Below, piece after piece: positions 37,248 through 48,076 of a DNA stretch of 48,076 bases. The stretch comes from an uncultured Lysobacteraceae bacterium (lineage in GTDB: Bacteria; Pseudomonadota; Gammaproteobacteria; Xanthomonadales; Xanthomonadaceae): positions 1 through 48,076 of the forward strand of contig CAMLLG010000029.1 in NCBI GenBank assembly GCA_946480825.1, read 5' to 3'. Both the position numbers and the translations under genes were made by a program. Under the pieces are notes generated by a model. The model searched no databases, was not told where the DNA came from, and was given only the letters and a program-made list of their open reading frames with translations. Each line of letters begins with the position of its first letter. Positions within the stretch are counted from its first letter, which is position 1.

Positions 37248-38681
37248 TCAGGCCATGCGTACGCGTTCGTGCGAAGCGGGAATGTTCATCGCTTCGCGGT
37301 ATTTCGCGACGGTGCGGCGCGCCACCGGCACGCCCGACGCCTTCAGCGTGTCGGCCAGCTTCGCGTCCGACAGCGGCTTGCGCGGGTTCTCGGCTTCGAT
37401 CAACCGCTTGATCATCGACTGGATCGCGGTGCTGGACGCTTCGCCGCCGCCATCGGTGCCGATGCCCGATGCGAAGAAGCTGCGCAGCGGCAGAGTGCCG
37501 CGCGGCGTGAGCGCGTATTTGCGCGCGATCGCCCGCGAGACGGTGGACTCGTGCAGGCCGACTTCCGCCGCGACTTCGCGCAGCGTGAGAGGGCGCAGCG
37601 CCTGTTCGCCGAATTCGAGATAGCCCGATTGCTGGCGGATGAGGCAGCGCACCACCTTGAGCAGGGTTTCGCCGCGCGCTTCGAGATGCTTCAGCAGCCA
37701 CCGCGCTTCCTGCAGCCGGCCGCGCAGATAAGTGGCATCGCTGCCGGTGGCGTGCTGGATCATGCCTTCGTAGCCGCGATGGATGGTGAGCCGGGTATGG
37801 CTGCCGGCCAGACCCGCGCGCCACATGCCGTTGTGGCGCCAGATGACGCAGTCCGGGGTGATGTAGGTGTCGACGCTCATGCCGCCCAGCTGCGAACCGG
37901 GCCTCGGGTCGAGCGAGCGCACCAGATGCAGCCCGGTCGCCGCGCACTCCGCGGACAGTCCCAGATCCTGCGCCAGTCCGTCCGCGCCGAGCTTCGGCAG
38001 GCGCTCCAGCGCTTCGCCCACGATCCGCAGCGCCTCGGCCTTGCCCGGCGTGTCGTCGGACAGGGCTTCCAGTTGCAGACTCAGGCACTCGCGCAGATCG
38101 CGGGCGCCGACGCCCAGCGGGTCGAAGCGCTGGATCTGGTGCAGCACGGTGCCGACCTCGTCCGCGCCGACGTTCACCTCGGGCCGCAGCGCGTCGGCGA
38201 TGTTCTCCAGACTCTCGCGCAGGTAACCGTCGTCGTCGATGGCATCGATCAGCGCGGCCCCGATGCGCTGGTCGCGCGGCGACAGCCGGGTGAGATGCAA
38301 CTGCCAGGACAGGTGGTCGTGCAGCGACTCGGCGTGGACCAGGCGATCCATGGGATCGAGGCCGTCCTCGTCGCCGCTGTTGCCGCTGCCGCTGCTGGTG
38401 TTCCAGCTGTCGGGCGGTTCCCAGCCGTCGTCGTCCCCGACGCGTTCGCGCTCGGACGTCTCTTCGGGCGTGGCCGCTTCCGGCGTCGCCGGCGCCTCGG
38501 GCATGCCTTCGGGCGCTTCGCCCACCGATTCGTCCCAGTCGAGCAGCGGATTGCTTTCGACGGCGGTGGTGATTTCCTCTTCGAGTTCCAGCGAGGACAA
38601 CTGCAGCAGGTGCAGCGCCTGACGCAGTTGCGGCGTCAGGACCAGCTGTTGACCCAGCGATGTCTGCAGGCGTGGCTTCAT
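37248..38681 (-). CDS. rpoN: RNA polymerase sigma-54 factor
   Basis: The 477-aa sigma factor directs transcription from -24/-12 promoters and depends on AAA+ activators. Region I is Gln/Leu-rich (LGQQLVLTPQLRQALHLLQLSSLELEEEI), followed by an acidic region II, the core-binding domain, the HTH-containing SGYLEFGEQALRPLTLREVAAEVGLHESTVSRAI, and the C-terminal RpoN box ARRTVAKYRE. It sits between lptB and hpf, the classic arrangement. The 3' end is followed by about 130 bp before the HPF extended start. Confidence 0.97.
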   Translation of the reverse strand: MKPRLQTSLGQQLVLTPQLRQALHLLQLSSLELEEEITTAVESNPLLDWDESVGEAPEGMPEAPATPEAATPEETSERERVGDDDGWEPPDSWNTSSGSGNSGDEDGLDPMDRLVHAESLHDHLSWQLHLTRLSPRDQRIGAALIDAIDDDGYLRESLENIADALRPEVNVGADEVGTVLHQIQRFDPLGVGARDLRECLSLQLEALSDDTPGKAEALRIVGEALERLPKLGADGLAQDLGLSAECAATGLHLVRSLDPRPGSQLGGMSVDTYITPDCVIWRHNGMWRAGLAGSHTRLTIHRGYEGMIQHATGSDATYLRGRLQEARWLLKHLEARGETLLKVVRCLIRQQSGYLEFGEQALRPLTLREVAAEVGLHESTVSRAIARKYALTPRGTLPLRSFFASGIGTDGGGEASSTAIQSMIKRLIEAENPRKPLSDAKLADTLKASGVPVARRTVAKYREAMNIPASHERVRMA

Positions 38682-38801
38682 GTCCCTATGTTAGAGCCTG
38701 CGGGCGCCGCGTGAACCCCCTTGGCCCGATCCTTGCGTACGCGGCGGTGCGAATTTCCGTGATGACGGTCGCGCGATCGCGTCGCCATCATCCGCGCAGG
38801 T

Positions 38802-39520
<719 letters not shown>

Positions 39521-39521
<1 letters not shown>

Positions 39522-40060
39522 CAGGGTTTTTCCGCCGCCGCGGGCGCGCGCGCGGCCTTGGGCTGGATGGTCATCCGCACACGGCCGCTGTCGCCGCCGC
39601 TTTCGACGCGACCGCTCTTGAGGTTGTAGGTGAGACGCTGGCCGCTGGTGCTGCCGCGCGGGGTGGTCACGGTGTAGTTGCCGGTGAGCACGATCACGTC
39701 GGCGGTCATGTCGTAGTCGATGCGGTCGGCCTTGGCGGTCATCGGCGAGCCGTCGTCCATCTGCTGTTTGAGGACCGCCTGATTGCCGGTGAGCACCGCG
39801 CGGACCACGTCGCCGCCGCGCTGGTGGATGTCGGCGCGGCCGGCACGAATGTCCAGCGAGCCCTGGGTGATCGTGACGTTGCCGGTGAGGACGTTCACGC
39901 TGTTGCCGTCCAGGGTGCCTTCCTGGCGATCCGACTCGATGTTCATCGGCTGGTTGCGGTCGGAATCGCGCGCGGCGGCGGCGCCGGCGACCGACAGCGC
40001 GAGGACGAGGGCGGCGAGCGGCAGCGCGCGGCGGGCGATGGGGTCAGCGGTTGGGCGCAT
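39521..40060 (-). CDS. lptA: LPS transport periplasmic protein LptA
   Basis: The 179-aa periplasmic bridge component of the Lpt machine has a signal peptide (to about residue 30, ...AGAAAARD) and an OstA-like beta-jellyroll. The repeating strands include [40 protein letters not shown] and [17 protein letters not shown]. The C-terminus has a Lys/Ala-rich tail. It overlaps lptC upstream by 17 bp and lptB downstream by 1 bp. Confidence 0.95.
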
Positions 40061-40601
40061 AGCGGGTCTTGACCTCGGAGCGGAACACGTAGCGTTTCGT
40101 GGTCGTGGACACCGCAAAACCGCGTCCACGGAGTATAGAGCCGGGTTGGACGATGGTCACGACATCGTCGGAGGCGGCGCGGTTCTCGCGCGGAAACACG
40201 CTCAACCGCTCGGTATTCATGGTGATCGGCCGCAGATCTTCCGCTGGGCTGTTGGCCTTCACCTCGCCGCTGAGGCGGATCTCTTTCTGGTCGGCGCTGA
40301 TCCAGCCGGTCTTCGAGCGGATTTCCCAGTACTTGCCTTCGCCGTTGGGCACCAGGAACAGCGGCGTCGCCAGCGACATCGTCTCGTCGCCGGGACGGCG
40401 CTCCAGCGTCGGCGCGCGCAGGGTGAACGATTCCTTCCCTTCGGCGTTGAGTGCGATCAGCTCGAAGTCGCGCAGCACGTAATCCGGGCGGTCGTTGGCG
40501 GCGGCCACGCGCGGCGGCGGTTGCCGATGCTTCCACACCGCCCAGCCGCTCAGCGCGGCGCCGGCGATCAACAGCAGGATGACGATGCCGCGCCAACTCA
40601 T
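40044..40601 (-). CDS. lptC: LPS export protein LptC
   Basis: The 185-aa bitopic inner-membrane protein has one N-terminal helix (GIVILLLIAGAALSGWAVW) and a periplasmic jellyroll domain that passes LPS from LptBFG to LptA. The typical segments are DYVLRDFELIALNAEGKESFTLRAPTLER and [18 protein letters not shown]. The ATG at 40601 overlaps the kdsC stop (ATGA). Confidence 0.94.
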   Translation of the reverse strand: MSWRGIVILLLIAGAALSGWAVWKHRQPPPRVAAANDRPDYVLRDFELIALNAEGKESFTLRAPTLERRPGDETMSLATPLFLVPNGEGKYWEIRSKTGWISADQKEIRLSGEVKANSPAEDLRPITMNTERLSVFPRENRAASDDVVTIVQPGSILRGRGFAVSTTTKRYVFRSEVKTRYAPNR

Positions 40602-41179
40602 GCGCGCGCTCCGCTGGTCGCGGCGGACAGCGGATCGTCGATCCGGCCCTGCGCCGCCAGCAGCAGGTCGCACAATTCGCGCGCGGCGCCGGCGCCGGCT
40701 TCCGCGCGGGTGCGCCATCGCGCGGCGTCGCGGGTGGTCGCATGCGCATTCGCGGGCGCGACCGACAGCCCGACGGCGCGCATCGCCGCCAGATCCGGCA
40801 GATCGTCGCCCATGAAACTGACCGCATCCAGGCCGATGCCCAGTTCGTCGCAGAGTTCGCGCACGCAGGCGAGTTTGTCCTTCACGCCGATGTGGGCGCG
40901 CACCTTCAGCTCGTTCGCGCGATGCACCGCGACGGGGCTGATGCGGGCAGTGATGAAGGCGACCTCGATTCCGGCCTGGCGCAGCAAAACCAGGCCCTGG
41001 CCATCATGGACGTGGAAGGCTTTCAGTTCGCGGCCCTCGCTGTCGAGAAACAGGCGGCCATCGGTGAGGGTGCCGTCCACGTCGAAACAGGCGAGGCGGA
41101 TCCCGGCCGCGCGGGCGCGCAGGTCGGCGTCGTGCGCGACGATCCCGCCAGGCGGGGCGGCTCCGGCCGACGACGTCAT
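40598..41179 (-). CDS. kdsC: 3-deoxy-D-manno-octulosonate 8-phosphate phosphatase
   Basis: The 193-aa HAD-superfamily enzyme of the C0 (capless, tetrameric) type hydrolyses KDO 8-phosphate to KDO. Motif I is FDVDGTLTDG, motif II lies in FITAR, and motif III is SFMGDDLPDLAAM. It has a somewhat long N-terminal tail. The start overlaps the kdsD stop (TGATG), consistent with a KDO/LPS-export operon. Confidence 0.95.
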   Translation of the reverse strand: MTSSAGAAPPGGIVAHDADLRARAAGIRLACFDVDGTLTDGRLFLDSEGRELKAFHVHDGQGLVLLRQAGIEVAFITARISPVAVHRANELKVRAHIGVKDKLACVRELCDELGIGLDAVSFMGDDLPDLAAMRAVGLSVAPANAHATTRDAARWRTRAEAGAGAARELCDLLLAAQGRIDDPLSAATSGARA

Positions 41180-42198
41180 CAGACGACCCGCGCCCGCAGC
41201 AGATCGTGGATGTTCAGCGCGCCGACCACGCGGCGTTCGCCGTCGATCACCAGCAGTGCGTTGATCTTGTGCGTTTCCATCAGTTGCGCGGCCTCGGCGG
41301 CGAGCGCATCGGCGTCGATCGTGACCGGCGTGCGGGTCATGACCTTGTCGATGCGGGTGTCGCGCACGTCGGTGGCGGGATCGGCCAGCGAGCGGCGCAG
41401 ATCGCCGTCGGTGTACAGCCCGAGCAGGCGATCGTCGGCATCGACCACGGCGGTCATGCCCAGACGCTTGCGGCTCATTTCCAGCAGCGCGTCGCCGAGC
41501 GTGGCGTCGGCGGCGACCCGCGGGATGTCGTCTCCCGCATGCATGACGTCGGCGATGTGCAGCAGCAGCCGCCGGCCGAGCGCCCCGGCGGGGTGCGAGC
41601 GCGCGAAATCGTCGGAGGTGAAGCCGCGGGCTTCGAGCAGCGCCACCGCCAGCGCGTCGCCCATCGCCAGCGAGGCGGTGGTGCTGGCGGTCGGTGCGAG
41701 CGCCAACGGGCAGGCCTCGGCGGGCACGCTGACGTCGAGGTGGAGATCGGCCTCGCGCGCCATCGTCGACTGGGCGCGGCCGGTCATCGCGATCAGCAGG
41801 TTGCCCTGGCGCTTGAGCACCGGCAGCAGGGTCAGGATTTCGTCGGATTCGCCCGAATAGGACAGGGCCAGGACCACGTCGCGGTCGGTGATCATGCCCA
41901 GGTCGCCGTGGCCGGCCTCGCCCGGATGAACGTAGAACGCGGGGGTGCCGGTGGAGGCGAGGGTGGCCGCGATCTTGCGGGCGACATGGCCGGACTTGCC
42001 CATCCCCATGCAGACCACCCGACCGGCGCAGGCCAACATGGCCCGGCAGGCGGCGACGAAATCGCCATCGATGCGCGCGGCGACCGCGGCCAGGCCCTCG
42101 CGCTCGATCTCGAACACCCGCCGGCCGCTGTCGGCCAGTGCGGTGTCCGCGAGGTCGCCGGAAGCCGGCGTGGATGGATGCAGAGTGGCGTTCGCCAT
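41179..42198 (-). CDS. kdsD: Arabinose-5-phosphate isomerase
   Basis: The 339-aa enzyme interconverts ribulose 5-phosphate and arabinose 5-phosphate, the first committed step of KDO synthesis. The SIS domain includes GRVVCMGMGKSGHVARKIAATLASTGTPAFYVHPGEAGHGDLG and ALSYSGESDEI. Two CBS domains follow (about residues 215-335). It is the first gene of the minus-strand cluster and diverges from bolA-murA. Confidence 0.96.
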   Translation of the reverse strand: MANATLHPSTPASGDLADTALADSGRRVFEIEREGLAAVAARIDGDFVAACRAMLACAGRVVCMGMGKSGHVARKIAATLASTGTPAFYVHPGEAGHGDLGMITDRDVVLALSYSGESDEILTLLPVLKRQGNLLIAMTGRAQSTMAREADLHLDVSVPAEACPLALAPTASTTASLAMGDALAVALLEARGFTSDDFARSHPAGALGRRLLLHIADVMHAGDDIPRVAADATLGDALLEMSRKRLGMTAVVDADDRLLGLYTDGDLRRSLADPATDVRDTRIDKVMTRTPVTIDADALAAEAAQLMETHKINALLVIDGERRVVGALNIHDLLRARVV

Positions 42199-42228
42199 TG
42201 GGGAGCCGACGGCTTTCCGTTACGCTAG

Positions 42229-43911
<1,683 letters not shown>

Positions 43912-43921
43912 TTTCCGACCG

Positions 43922-43984
43922 GTAGAGCGGGCTTCCGCCCGCTGCTTTCCGCGCAATGCTCCGGCGGGCTGAAGCCCGCTTTAC
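43922..43984. repeat. REPIN-like repeat between murA and a DUF3108 gene
   Basis: The left unit starts GTAGAGCGGGCTTCCGCCCGC and the right unit contains GCGGGCTGAAGCCCGC before TTTAC. It is related to the REP at 4331-4381. It lies between convergent genes and could also act as a bidirectional transcription stop. Confidence 0.75.
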
Positions 43985-44020
43985 CGGGGCGGATTGATCG
44001 ATGCTGGCCCTCGCCTGCGA

Positions 44021-44719
44021 TCAGCGCATCGAAGCGATGCGCAGATCGATATCGTCCTTGCCGTCCTTGCGCTGCAGGATGCGCGCCGGCAGCGCCAGCC
44101 CTTCGACCACCCACACGAGCATCTGCTTGTTGCCGTGGCTGCTGACGAGTTTGGTGGCCTGCTGCGGCTTGCCGGCGATGGTGATGGATTCCTTGCCGGC
44201 GACGGTGAATTGCATCGGTTTGACGCGACCTTCGTCGACCATGCGGTAGCGCAGCGGCTTGCCGGCAAGCGCGTCGCGCACAAGCGCCAGGTTCAGCAAC
44301 AGACCGTCGACATCGCCCGACTGCAGCGGTACGGGGCCGGCGCGTTCGGGTTTCACGTCTCCGGTCCAGCGCGCGACGCCCGCGGCCCAGTCGTACACCG
44401 CGCTGCGACGGATCTTCTTCACCAACAGCAGCGACGCGTCGGTGCCGCTGAGCGGACGCCACTGGCCGTCGCGATCCTCGAACACGGTCACCTGCGTGAG
44501 CTGCGCGACCTGGTTGCTGACCTTCAGCGTGTATTTCCATTGATCGCCGCCCTGCGGTTCGACGGTCATGCGGCCCTTGGCGGACAGACCCATGTAACTT
44601 GCCTCGTAATCGGCCGCGAACGGCTCCAGCGCGTGCGCCGGCAGCGCGATCGCCGATGCGGCGAGCGTCGCGGCGATCAGCAGGCCGCGGGCGGAAGACG
44701 TGAGACGGGCGGACATCAT
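44021..44719 (-). CDS. DUF3108 domain protein, exported
   Basis: The 232-aa protein has a signal peptide (ending ...LPAHA) and a DUF3108 beta-rich domain starting EPFAADYEASYMGLSAKGRMTVE and ending LPARILQRKDGKDDIDLRIASM. It is probably periplasmic, of unknown function. GAGGAA lies upstream of the ATG pair at 44719/44716. It is a paralogue of the adjacent upstream gene (44776-45546) and lies 56 bp from it. Confidence 0.9.
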   Translation of the reverse strand: MMSARLTSSARGLLIAATLAASAIALPAHALEPFAADYEASYMGLSAKGRMTVEPQGGDQWKYTLKVSNQVAQLTQVTVFEDRDGQWRPLSGTDASLLLVKKIRRSAVYDWAAGVARWTGDVKPERAGPVPLQSGDVDGLLLNLALVRDALAGKPLRYRMVDEGRVKPMQFTVAGKESITIAGKPQQATKLVSSHGNKQMLVWVVEGLALPARILQRKDGKDDIDLRIASMR

Positions 44720-44775
44720 GGCAGTTCCTCGAAGGTGTGGCCGGCGGGCGCCGGTCGCGGTGCATGCGTGACGCA

Positions 44776-45546
44776 TCATTCGTATCCGATCAAACGCAGA
44801 TCGACGGCGTCCTCGCCATCCTCGCGCTGCAGGATGCGGACCGGGGTCGGTACGCCTTCGGCGACCCAGACGATAGTGTCGTCGTTGCCGCCGTTGGTGC
44901 GCGCGACGCGCAGCGCGGAATAACTCAATTCGCCGACCTCGACGGTTTCCGGCGCGGTCGCGGCGCGGTAGATGTGTTCGCGGACACGGCCGCCTTCGAC
45001 GAAACGATAGCGCAGAAGCGCGTCGGGACGCGCGTCGCGCACGATCGCGAGATTGATCAGCAGGCCGCTCATGTCGCCGGCCTGCAGCGCCACCGGTGCG
45101 CGATGACGCGGTTTGAGATCGCCGCGCCACTGGGCGCTGGCTCGGGTCCAATCGTAGATGCCGGTGGACGTGCGGCCCAGCAGCAGGCCCTTGCGCACGG
45201 TGCTCTGGCTCAGCGGGCGATAGCCCCGGTCGTCGAGCGCGTCGAACACGGTGCTCTGCTGCACATTGAGGCCGAGGACGCCGGCCATGCCCTTGCGGCC
45301 TTCGATGCCGAGATCCACCCGCCACTGCGGCGGTTGCAGACGCACGAGTCTCAACGTGGCGTCGCCGGCGGGCTTGGCGTGGTAACGGGCTTCGTAGCGG
45401 GCGACGAAGGGTTCCAGGGGCGCTGTTGCCGGCCTCGGTGCGATGTCGGTGTCCATGGGCGACGGCGTCTGCGCGCCTGCGGGAGACAGGGCGCAGAACA
45501 ATGCGAAGGCGAGGGCGGCGAGTGGGCGCATGACGGTCGGGATCAT
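44776..45546 (-). CDS. DUF3108 domain protein, exported (paralogue)
   Basis: The 256-aa protein has a signal peptide (LAALAFALFCALSPAGAQ) and a DUF3108 domain from EPFVARYEARYHAKPAG to VPTPVRILQREDGEDAVDLRLIGYE. It parallels the downstream paralogue in YDW.....W.GD.KP and L.ALVRD/LAIVRD landmarks. The ATG at 45546 is chosen because it overlaps the purN stop (ATGA); a second ATG at 45531 is also possible. Coupling to purN suggests co-expression rather than a shared pathway. Confidence 0.9.
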   Translation of the reverse strand: MIPTVMRPLAALAFALFCALSPAGAQTPSPMDTDIAPRPATAPLEPFVARYEARYHAKPAGDATLRLVRLQPPQWRVDLGIEGRKGMAGVLGLNVQQSTVFDALDDRGYRPLSQSTVRKGLLLGRTSTGIYDWTRASAQWRGDLKPRHRAPVALQAGDMSGLLINLAIVRDARPDALLRYRFVEGGRVREHIYRAATAPETVEVGELSYSALRVARTNGGNDDTIVWVAEGVPTPVRILQREDGEDAVDLRLIGYE

Positions 45547-46202
45547 GCAAGCCGCCGGTTGGCTCCGAGCTGAAGCGGGGCGGCCAGGGGCGTCCCGTTC
45601 AGGAAAACGCCACTGTCGTGCAGGCGCAGTCGGCCTTCGGCCAGCAGCCGGACGGTTTCGACCAGCAGCGGATGCTCCACTTCGCGGACGCGGACGGCGA
45701 GCGCGGTTTCGTCGTCGCCGGCCAGCACCGGCACCCGCGCCTGGGCGATCACCGGGCCGCCGTCGAGATCGGCGGTGACCGCGTGCACACTGGCGCCGTG
45801 CTCGCGCGCGCCTGCGTCCAGCGCCTGGCGATGGGTATGCAGGCCCTTGAACGCGGGCAGCAGCGACGGATGCAGATTGATCATGCGATCGCGGCGCGCG
45901 TCCGCTTCCGCGGCCGAGATCAGGCGCATGTAGCCGGCGCACACGATCAGGTCGGCGCGCGCCGCGTCGACATCGGCGAAGAACGCAGCGTCGAAGGCTT
46001 CGCGGCTCGCGAAGTCCTTCGGCGAGCGGGCGATGGCGGGAATGCCGGCGTCGCGCGCGCGGTGCAGCGCCGTGCATCGCGGCTTGTCGGAAAAGACCGC
46101 GACGACTCTGGCGGGAAGCGTGCCGGCGGCGACCGCGTCGAGCAGCGCCTGCAGGTTGGTGCCGGCGCCCGAGGCGAGCACGGCGATGCCGAATATCGAC
46201 AC
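45543..46202 (-). CDS. purN: Phosphoribosylglycinamide formyltransferase
   Basis: The 219-aa enzyme transfers a formyl group from 10-formyltetrahydrofolate to GAR in purine synthesis. It begins VLASGAGTNLQALLDA. It has the folate and catalytic motifs YMRLIS and INLHPSLLPAFKGLHTHRQALDAG, and the catalytic Asp in TADLDGGPVIAQ. It lies in a run with purM, but two small membrane-protein genes separate them. Stop and start overlap the next gene by ATGA. Confidence 0.96.
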   Translation of the reverse strand: MSIFGIAVLASGAGTNLQALLDAVAAGTLPARVVAVFSDKPRCTALHRARDAGIPAIARSPKDFASREAFDAAFFADVDAARADLIVCAGYMRLISAAEADARRDRMINLHPSLLPAFKGLHTHRQALDAGAREHGASVHAVTADLDGGPVIAQARVPVLAGDDETALAVRVREVEHPLLVETVRLLAEGRLRLHDSGVFLNGTPLAAPLQLGANRRLA

Positions 46203-46203
46203 C

Positions 46204-46647
46204 TCAGGCGTCCGCGAACAGCGCTTTCACGGACGGCTTGGTCAGCGCGATCAGGGTGAACACGCCGAGCACGGTGCCGAAGGGCATCATCATGCATTCC
46301 AGCGCGCCCACCACCAGACACAGCATGTGCCGGCGACGCTGGCGCAGGCAGCGCCCGGCATAGGCGATGAAGCCCGCGAAGGTCAGGCCCAGCGCGATGA
46401 ACACCGCGGCGAAGCCGATGAAGAACCAGCCGGCGATGGCGGCATCGGGTTCGCTGGCTTCGATTTTCCCGCTGACCATCGCGATTCCGATCACCAGATG
46501 GAGCACCGGCAACAGCGAGAACACCGCGGTGATGGCGGCGACGATGTAATGGAAGATCGACAGCAGCCGCAGGTGTTCGAGATCCTGCGCGGTGGTGTCG
46601 ACGCTCGGCGCGGCAGGCGCGGAGGTTGGGGGCATGGGCGCGTTCAT
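46204..46647 (-). CDS. Small membrane protein, unknown
   Basis: The 147-aa protein has a Pro/Ala-rich cytoplasmic tail and three or four hydrophobic segments: FHYIVAAITAVFSLLPVLHLVIGIAM, AAIAGWFFIGFAAVFIALGLTFAGFIAYAG and MLCLVVGALECMMMPFGTVLGVFTLIAL. The last resembles the end of DUF4870-like or similar four-helix families, and LVVGALECMMMPFGTVLGVFTL is often seen in proteobacterial hypothetical proteins. It starts with an ATGA overlap to the DUF2238 gene and ends 1 bp before purN. Confidence 0.82.
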   Translation of the reverse strand: MNAPMPPTSAPAAPSVDTTAQDLEHLRLLSIFHYIVAAITAVFSLLPVLHLVIGIAMVSGKIEASEPDAAIAGWFFIGFAAVFIALGLTFAGFIAYAGRCLRQRRRHMLCLVVGALECMMMPFGTVLGVFTLIALTKPSVKALFADA

Positions 46648-47267
46648 GGCGGCAGTGCGTTCCGGAGAGGACGGCGATCGAGCCATGGCCATGATAGCCC
46701 GGCGCCCAGCGTGGCCAGCAGCATGTCCATGTGCGCGTCCCACGGGTCGCCCTGCTGGCCGTTGTAGGCTTCGGCGGCTTCGGGCGACAGCAGCAGCGCG
46801 ATCGCCCATTCCAGCCATTCGTAGACCAGGCCGGACGCCATGATCGCGAGGATGGCCAGGGCGAATCCCTGGCCGATGCCGACTGGCCAGCGTTGGCGCG
46901 CATGCGCGGCCAGTGCAGGGGCGAAGCACAGGCCGTAGAGCAGATGGATGAAGCGGTCGAAATGATTGCGTTCCCATCCGAACGCCGCCTGCGGCGACCA
47001 GCCGAACAGTTCGATCAACCAGCGGTCGTAGGGCACGTTGGAATACAACCAGCGCGCCGCGATGCAGTGCACGGCGATGAACAGGCAGATCGCGGCGAAA
47101 TCGAAGGTCCGCATCGGCCAGCGGCGATCATGGGCCACCAGCCAGATCAGGCCGACGACGGTCAGCGAGCCGTGCAGCGCCTGTTCCAGCGGCCAGCGCG
47201 GTGCGATCCAGGTGATCGCGAAGACCGCAAGCGCGAACAGCAGCGCTGCGCGTTTGCGGCCGGCCAC
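46644..47267 (-). CDS. DUF2238 (YjdF-type) membrane protein
   Basis: The 207-aa inner-membrane protein has about six helices. The signature VPYDRW...FGWERNHFDRFIHLLYGLCFAPAL, then GLVYEWLEWAIAL and GDPWDAHMDMLLATLGA, is diagnostic for DUF2238. The conserved Asp/His/Glu residues inside the membrane suggest a metal- or proton-linked activity, but function is unknown. It lies 9 bp downstream of purM and overlaps the next gene. Confidence 0.92.
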   Translation of the reverse strand: MAGRKRAALLFALAVFAITWIAPRWPLEQALHGSLTVVGLIWLVAHDRRWPMRTFDFAAICLFIAVHCIAARWLYSNVPYDRWLIELFGWSPQAAFGWERNHFDRFIHLLYGLCFAPALAAHARQRWPVGIGQGFALAILAIMASGLVYEWLEWAIALLLSPEAAEAYNGQQGDPWDAHMDMLLATLGAGLSWPWLDRRPLRNALPP

Positions 47268-47276
47268 TTCCGCGAC

Positions 47277-48076
47277 TCAGCCGATCCGCACGCGCTCGCC
47301 GTCGCCGGCGGCGACGACTTCGCCGATCCGCCAGTGCGCCAGGTCGAAGCGTTCGAGTTCCGCGGCGATCGCCGCGGTCGCAGCCTGCGGCACGATCAGC
47401 ACGAAACCGATGCCGCAGTTGAAGGTCCGCCACATGTCTTCGCGCGGTACGTTGCCTTCGCGCTGCAGCCAGGCGAACACCGGCGGCAACGGCCACGACG
47501 ACGCATCGATGTCCAGGCCGAGGCCGTCGGGCACCACGCGGATGATGTTCTCGGTCAGGCCGCCGCCGGTGATGTGCGCCATCGCATGCACATCGCCGCC
47601 GTGCGCGCCGGCGAGCAGTTCCAGGATGGGCTTCACGTACAGCCGGGTCGGCGCCATCAGCGCGTCGACCAGCGTCGTGCCGTCGCCGAGGTCGAGATCG
47701 GCGGGTCGGCCGGCGCGGTCGTAGATGCGGCGGATCAGCGAATACCCGTTCGAATGCGGGCCGCTGGAGGCGATGCCGATCAGCGCGTCGCCCGCGCGCA
47801 CCTTCGCGCCGTCGAGGATCTTGGATTTTTCCACGCCCGCGACGCAGAAGCCGGCGAGGTCGTATTCGCCCGGCGGATACATGTCGGGCATTTCCGCGGT
47901 TTCGCCGCCGATCAGCGCGCAGCCGGACAGTTCGCAGCCGCGGGCGATGCCGCCGACCACCGCGACCGTGGTCTCCACGTCGAGCTTGCCGGTGGCGAAA
48001 TAGTCGAGGAAAAACAGCGGCTCGGCGCCCTGCACCAGCACGTCGTTGACGCACATCGCGACCAGATCGATGCCGA
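47277..48076 (-). CDS. purM: Phosphoribosylformylglycinamidine cyclo-ligase, partial at right edge
   Basis: The C-terminal about 266 residues of AIR synthetase, the fifth step of purine synthesis, are present; the N-terminus lies beyond the window. The frame stays open to the last base, reading [25 protein letters not shown]. The conserved [24 protein letters not shown] and [12 protein letters not shown] motifs are all intact. It is the first gene seen of the minus-strand purM-to-DUF3108 run. Confidence 0.96.
   Translation of the reverse strand, partial: GIDLVAMCVNDVLVQGAEPLFFLDYFATGKLDVETTVAVVGGIARGCELSGCALIGGETAEMPDMYPPGEYDLAGFCVAGVEKSKILDGAKVRAGDALIGIASSGPHSNGYSLIRRIYDRAGRPADLDLGDGTTLVDALMAPTRLYVKPILELLAGAHGGDVHAMAHITGGGLTENIIRVVPDGLGLDIDASSWPLPPVFAWLQREGNVPREDMWRTFNCGIGFVLIVPQAATAAIAAELERFDLAHWRIGEVVAAGDGERVRIG

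Overview
The window is high-GC proteobacterial chromosome, most likely from the Xanthomonadaceae/Lysobacteraceae (Lysobacter, Luteimonas or a relative). This is inferred from four things: the gene order kdsD-kdsC-lptC-lptA-lptB-rpoN-hpf-hprK-rapZ, an X-T4SS-type effector, GTAG-headed REP/REPIN repeats like the SMAG elements of Stenotrophomonas, and integron attC sites of the Xanthomonas type. No rRNA, tRNA, CRISPR array or integrase/transposase gene was recognised.

Left part (1-8.9 kb): the end of hutF (histidine catabolism); a translationally coupled three-gene unit of exported serine beta-lactamase-like hydrolase, LytS-type histidine kinase and LytTR response regulator; a lipoprotein nucleotide pyrophosphatase on the minus strand; two small exported proteins; and a coupled alkylation-repair pair (Ada-N/AraC/AlkA fusion plus Ogt methyltransferase).

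Accessory island (8.9-16 kb): base composition drops sharply near 8.98 kb. Two promoterless genes, each encoding a PD-(D/E)XK-type nuclease-like protein, are packed against attC sites, so they look like integron gene cassettes stranded without an integrase. The second attC is cut by a REPIN. A small secreted cysteine-containing protein lies between two REPINs. Next, on the minus strand, is a 1196-aa A-PCP-AOS-SCP2 megasynthase: adenylation, carrier protein, PLP-dependent alpha-oxoamine synthase and sterol-carrier-like domains. It is flanked by direct copies of a ~70-bp repeat. A TetR regulator is divergent to hutU.

Middle (16-34.7 kb): hutU, a MATE exporter, a lipase-like alpha/beta hydrolase, an EamA transporter, a DUF2177-DUF1295 membrane pair and an ABC exporter. 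After these comes a pair that fits a type IV secretion antibacterial effector (DUF6973-like toxin domain plus C-terminal XVIPCD signal) and its lipoprotein immunity protein. Then come DbpA helicase, an exported DNase I-like nuclease, an anchored protein of unknown function, a GNAT acetyltransferase, a lipoprotein and a DUF4259 protein.

Right part (34.7-48.1 kb): conserved core. It holds the KDO/LPS-export/RpoN/HPF/HprK/RapZ cluster on the minus strand, divergent bolA-murA, and a tightly packed minus-strand purM-DUF2238-membrane protein-purN-DUF3108-DUF3108 run, with purM truncated by the window edge. The strongest candidates for new biology are the nuclease cassettes, the A-PCP-AOS-SCP2 enzyme and the effector/immunity pair.
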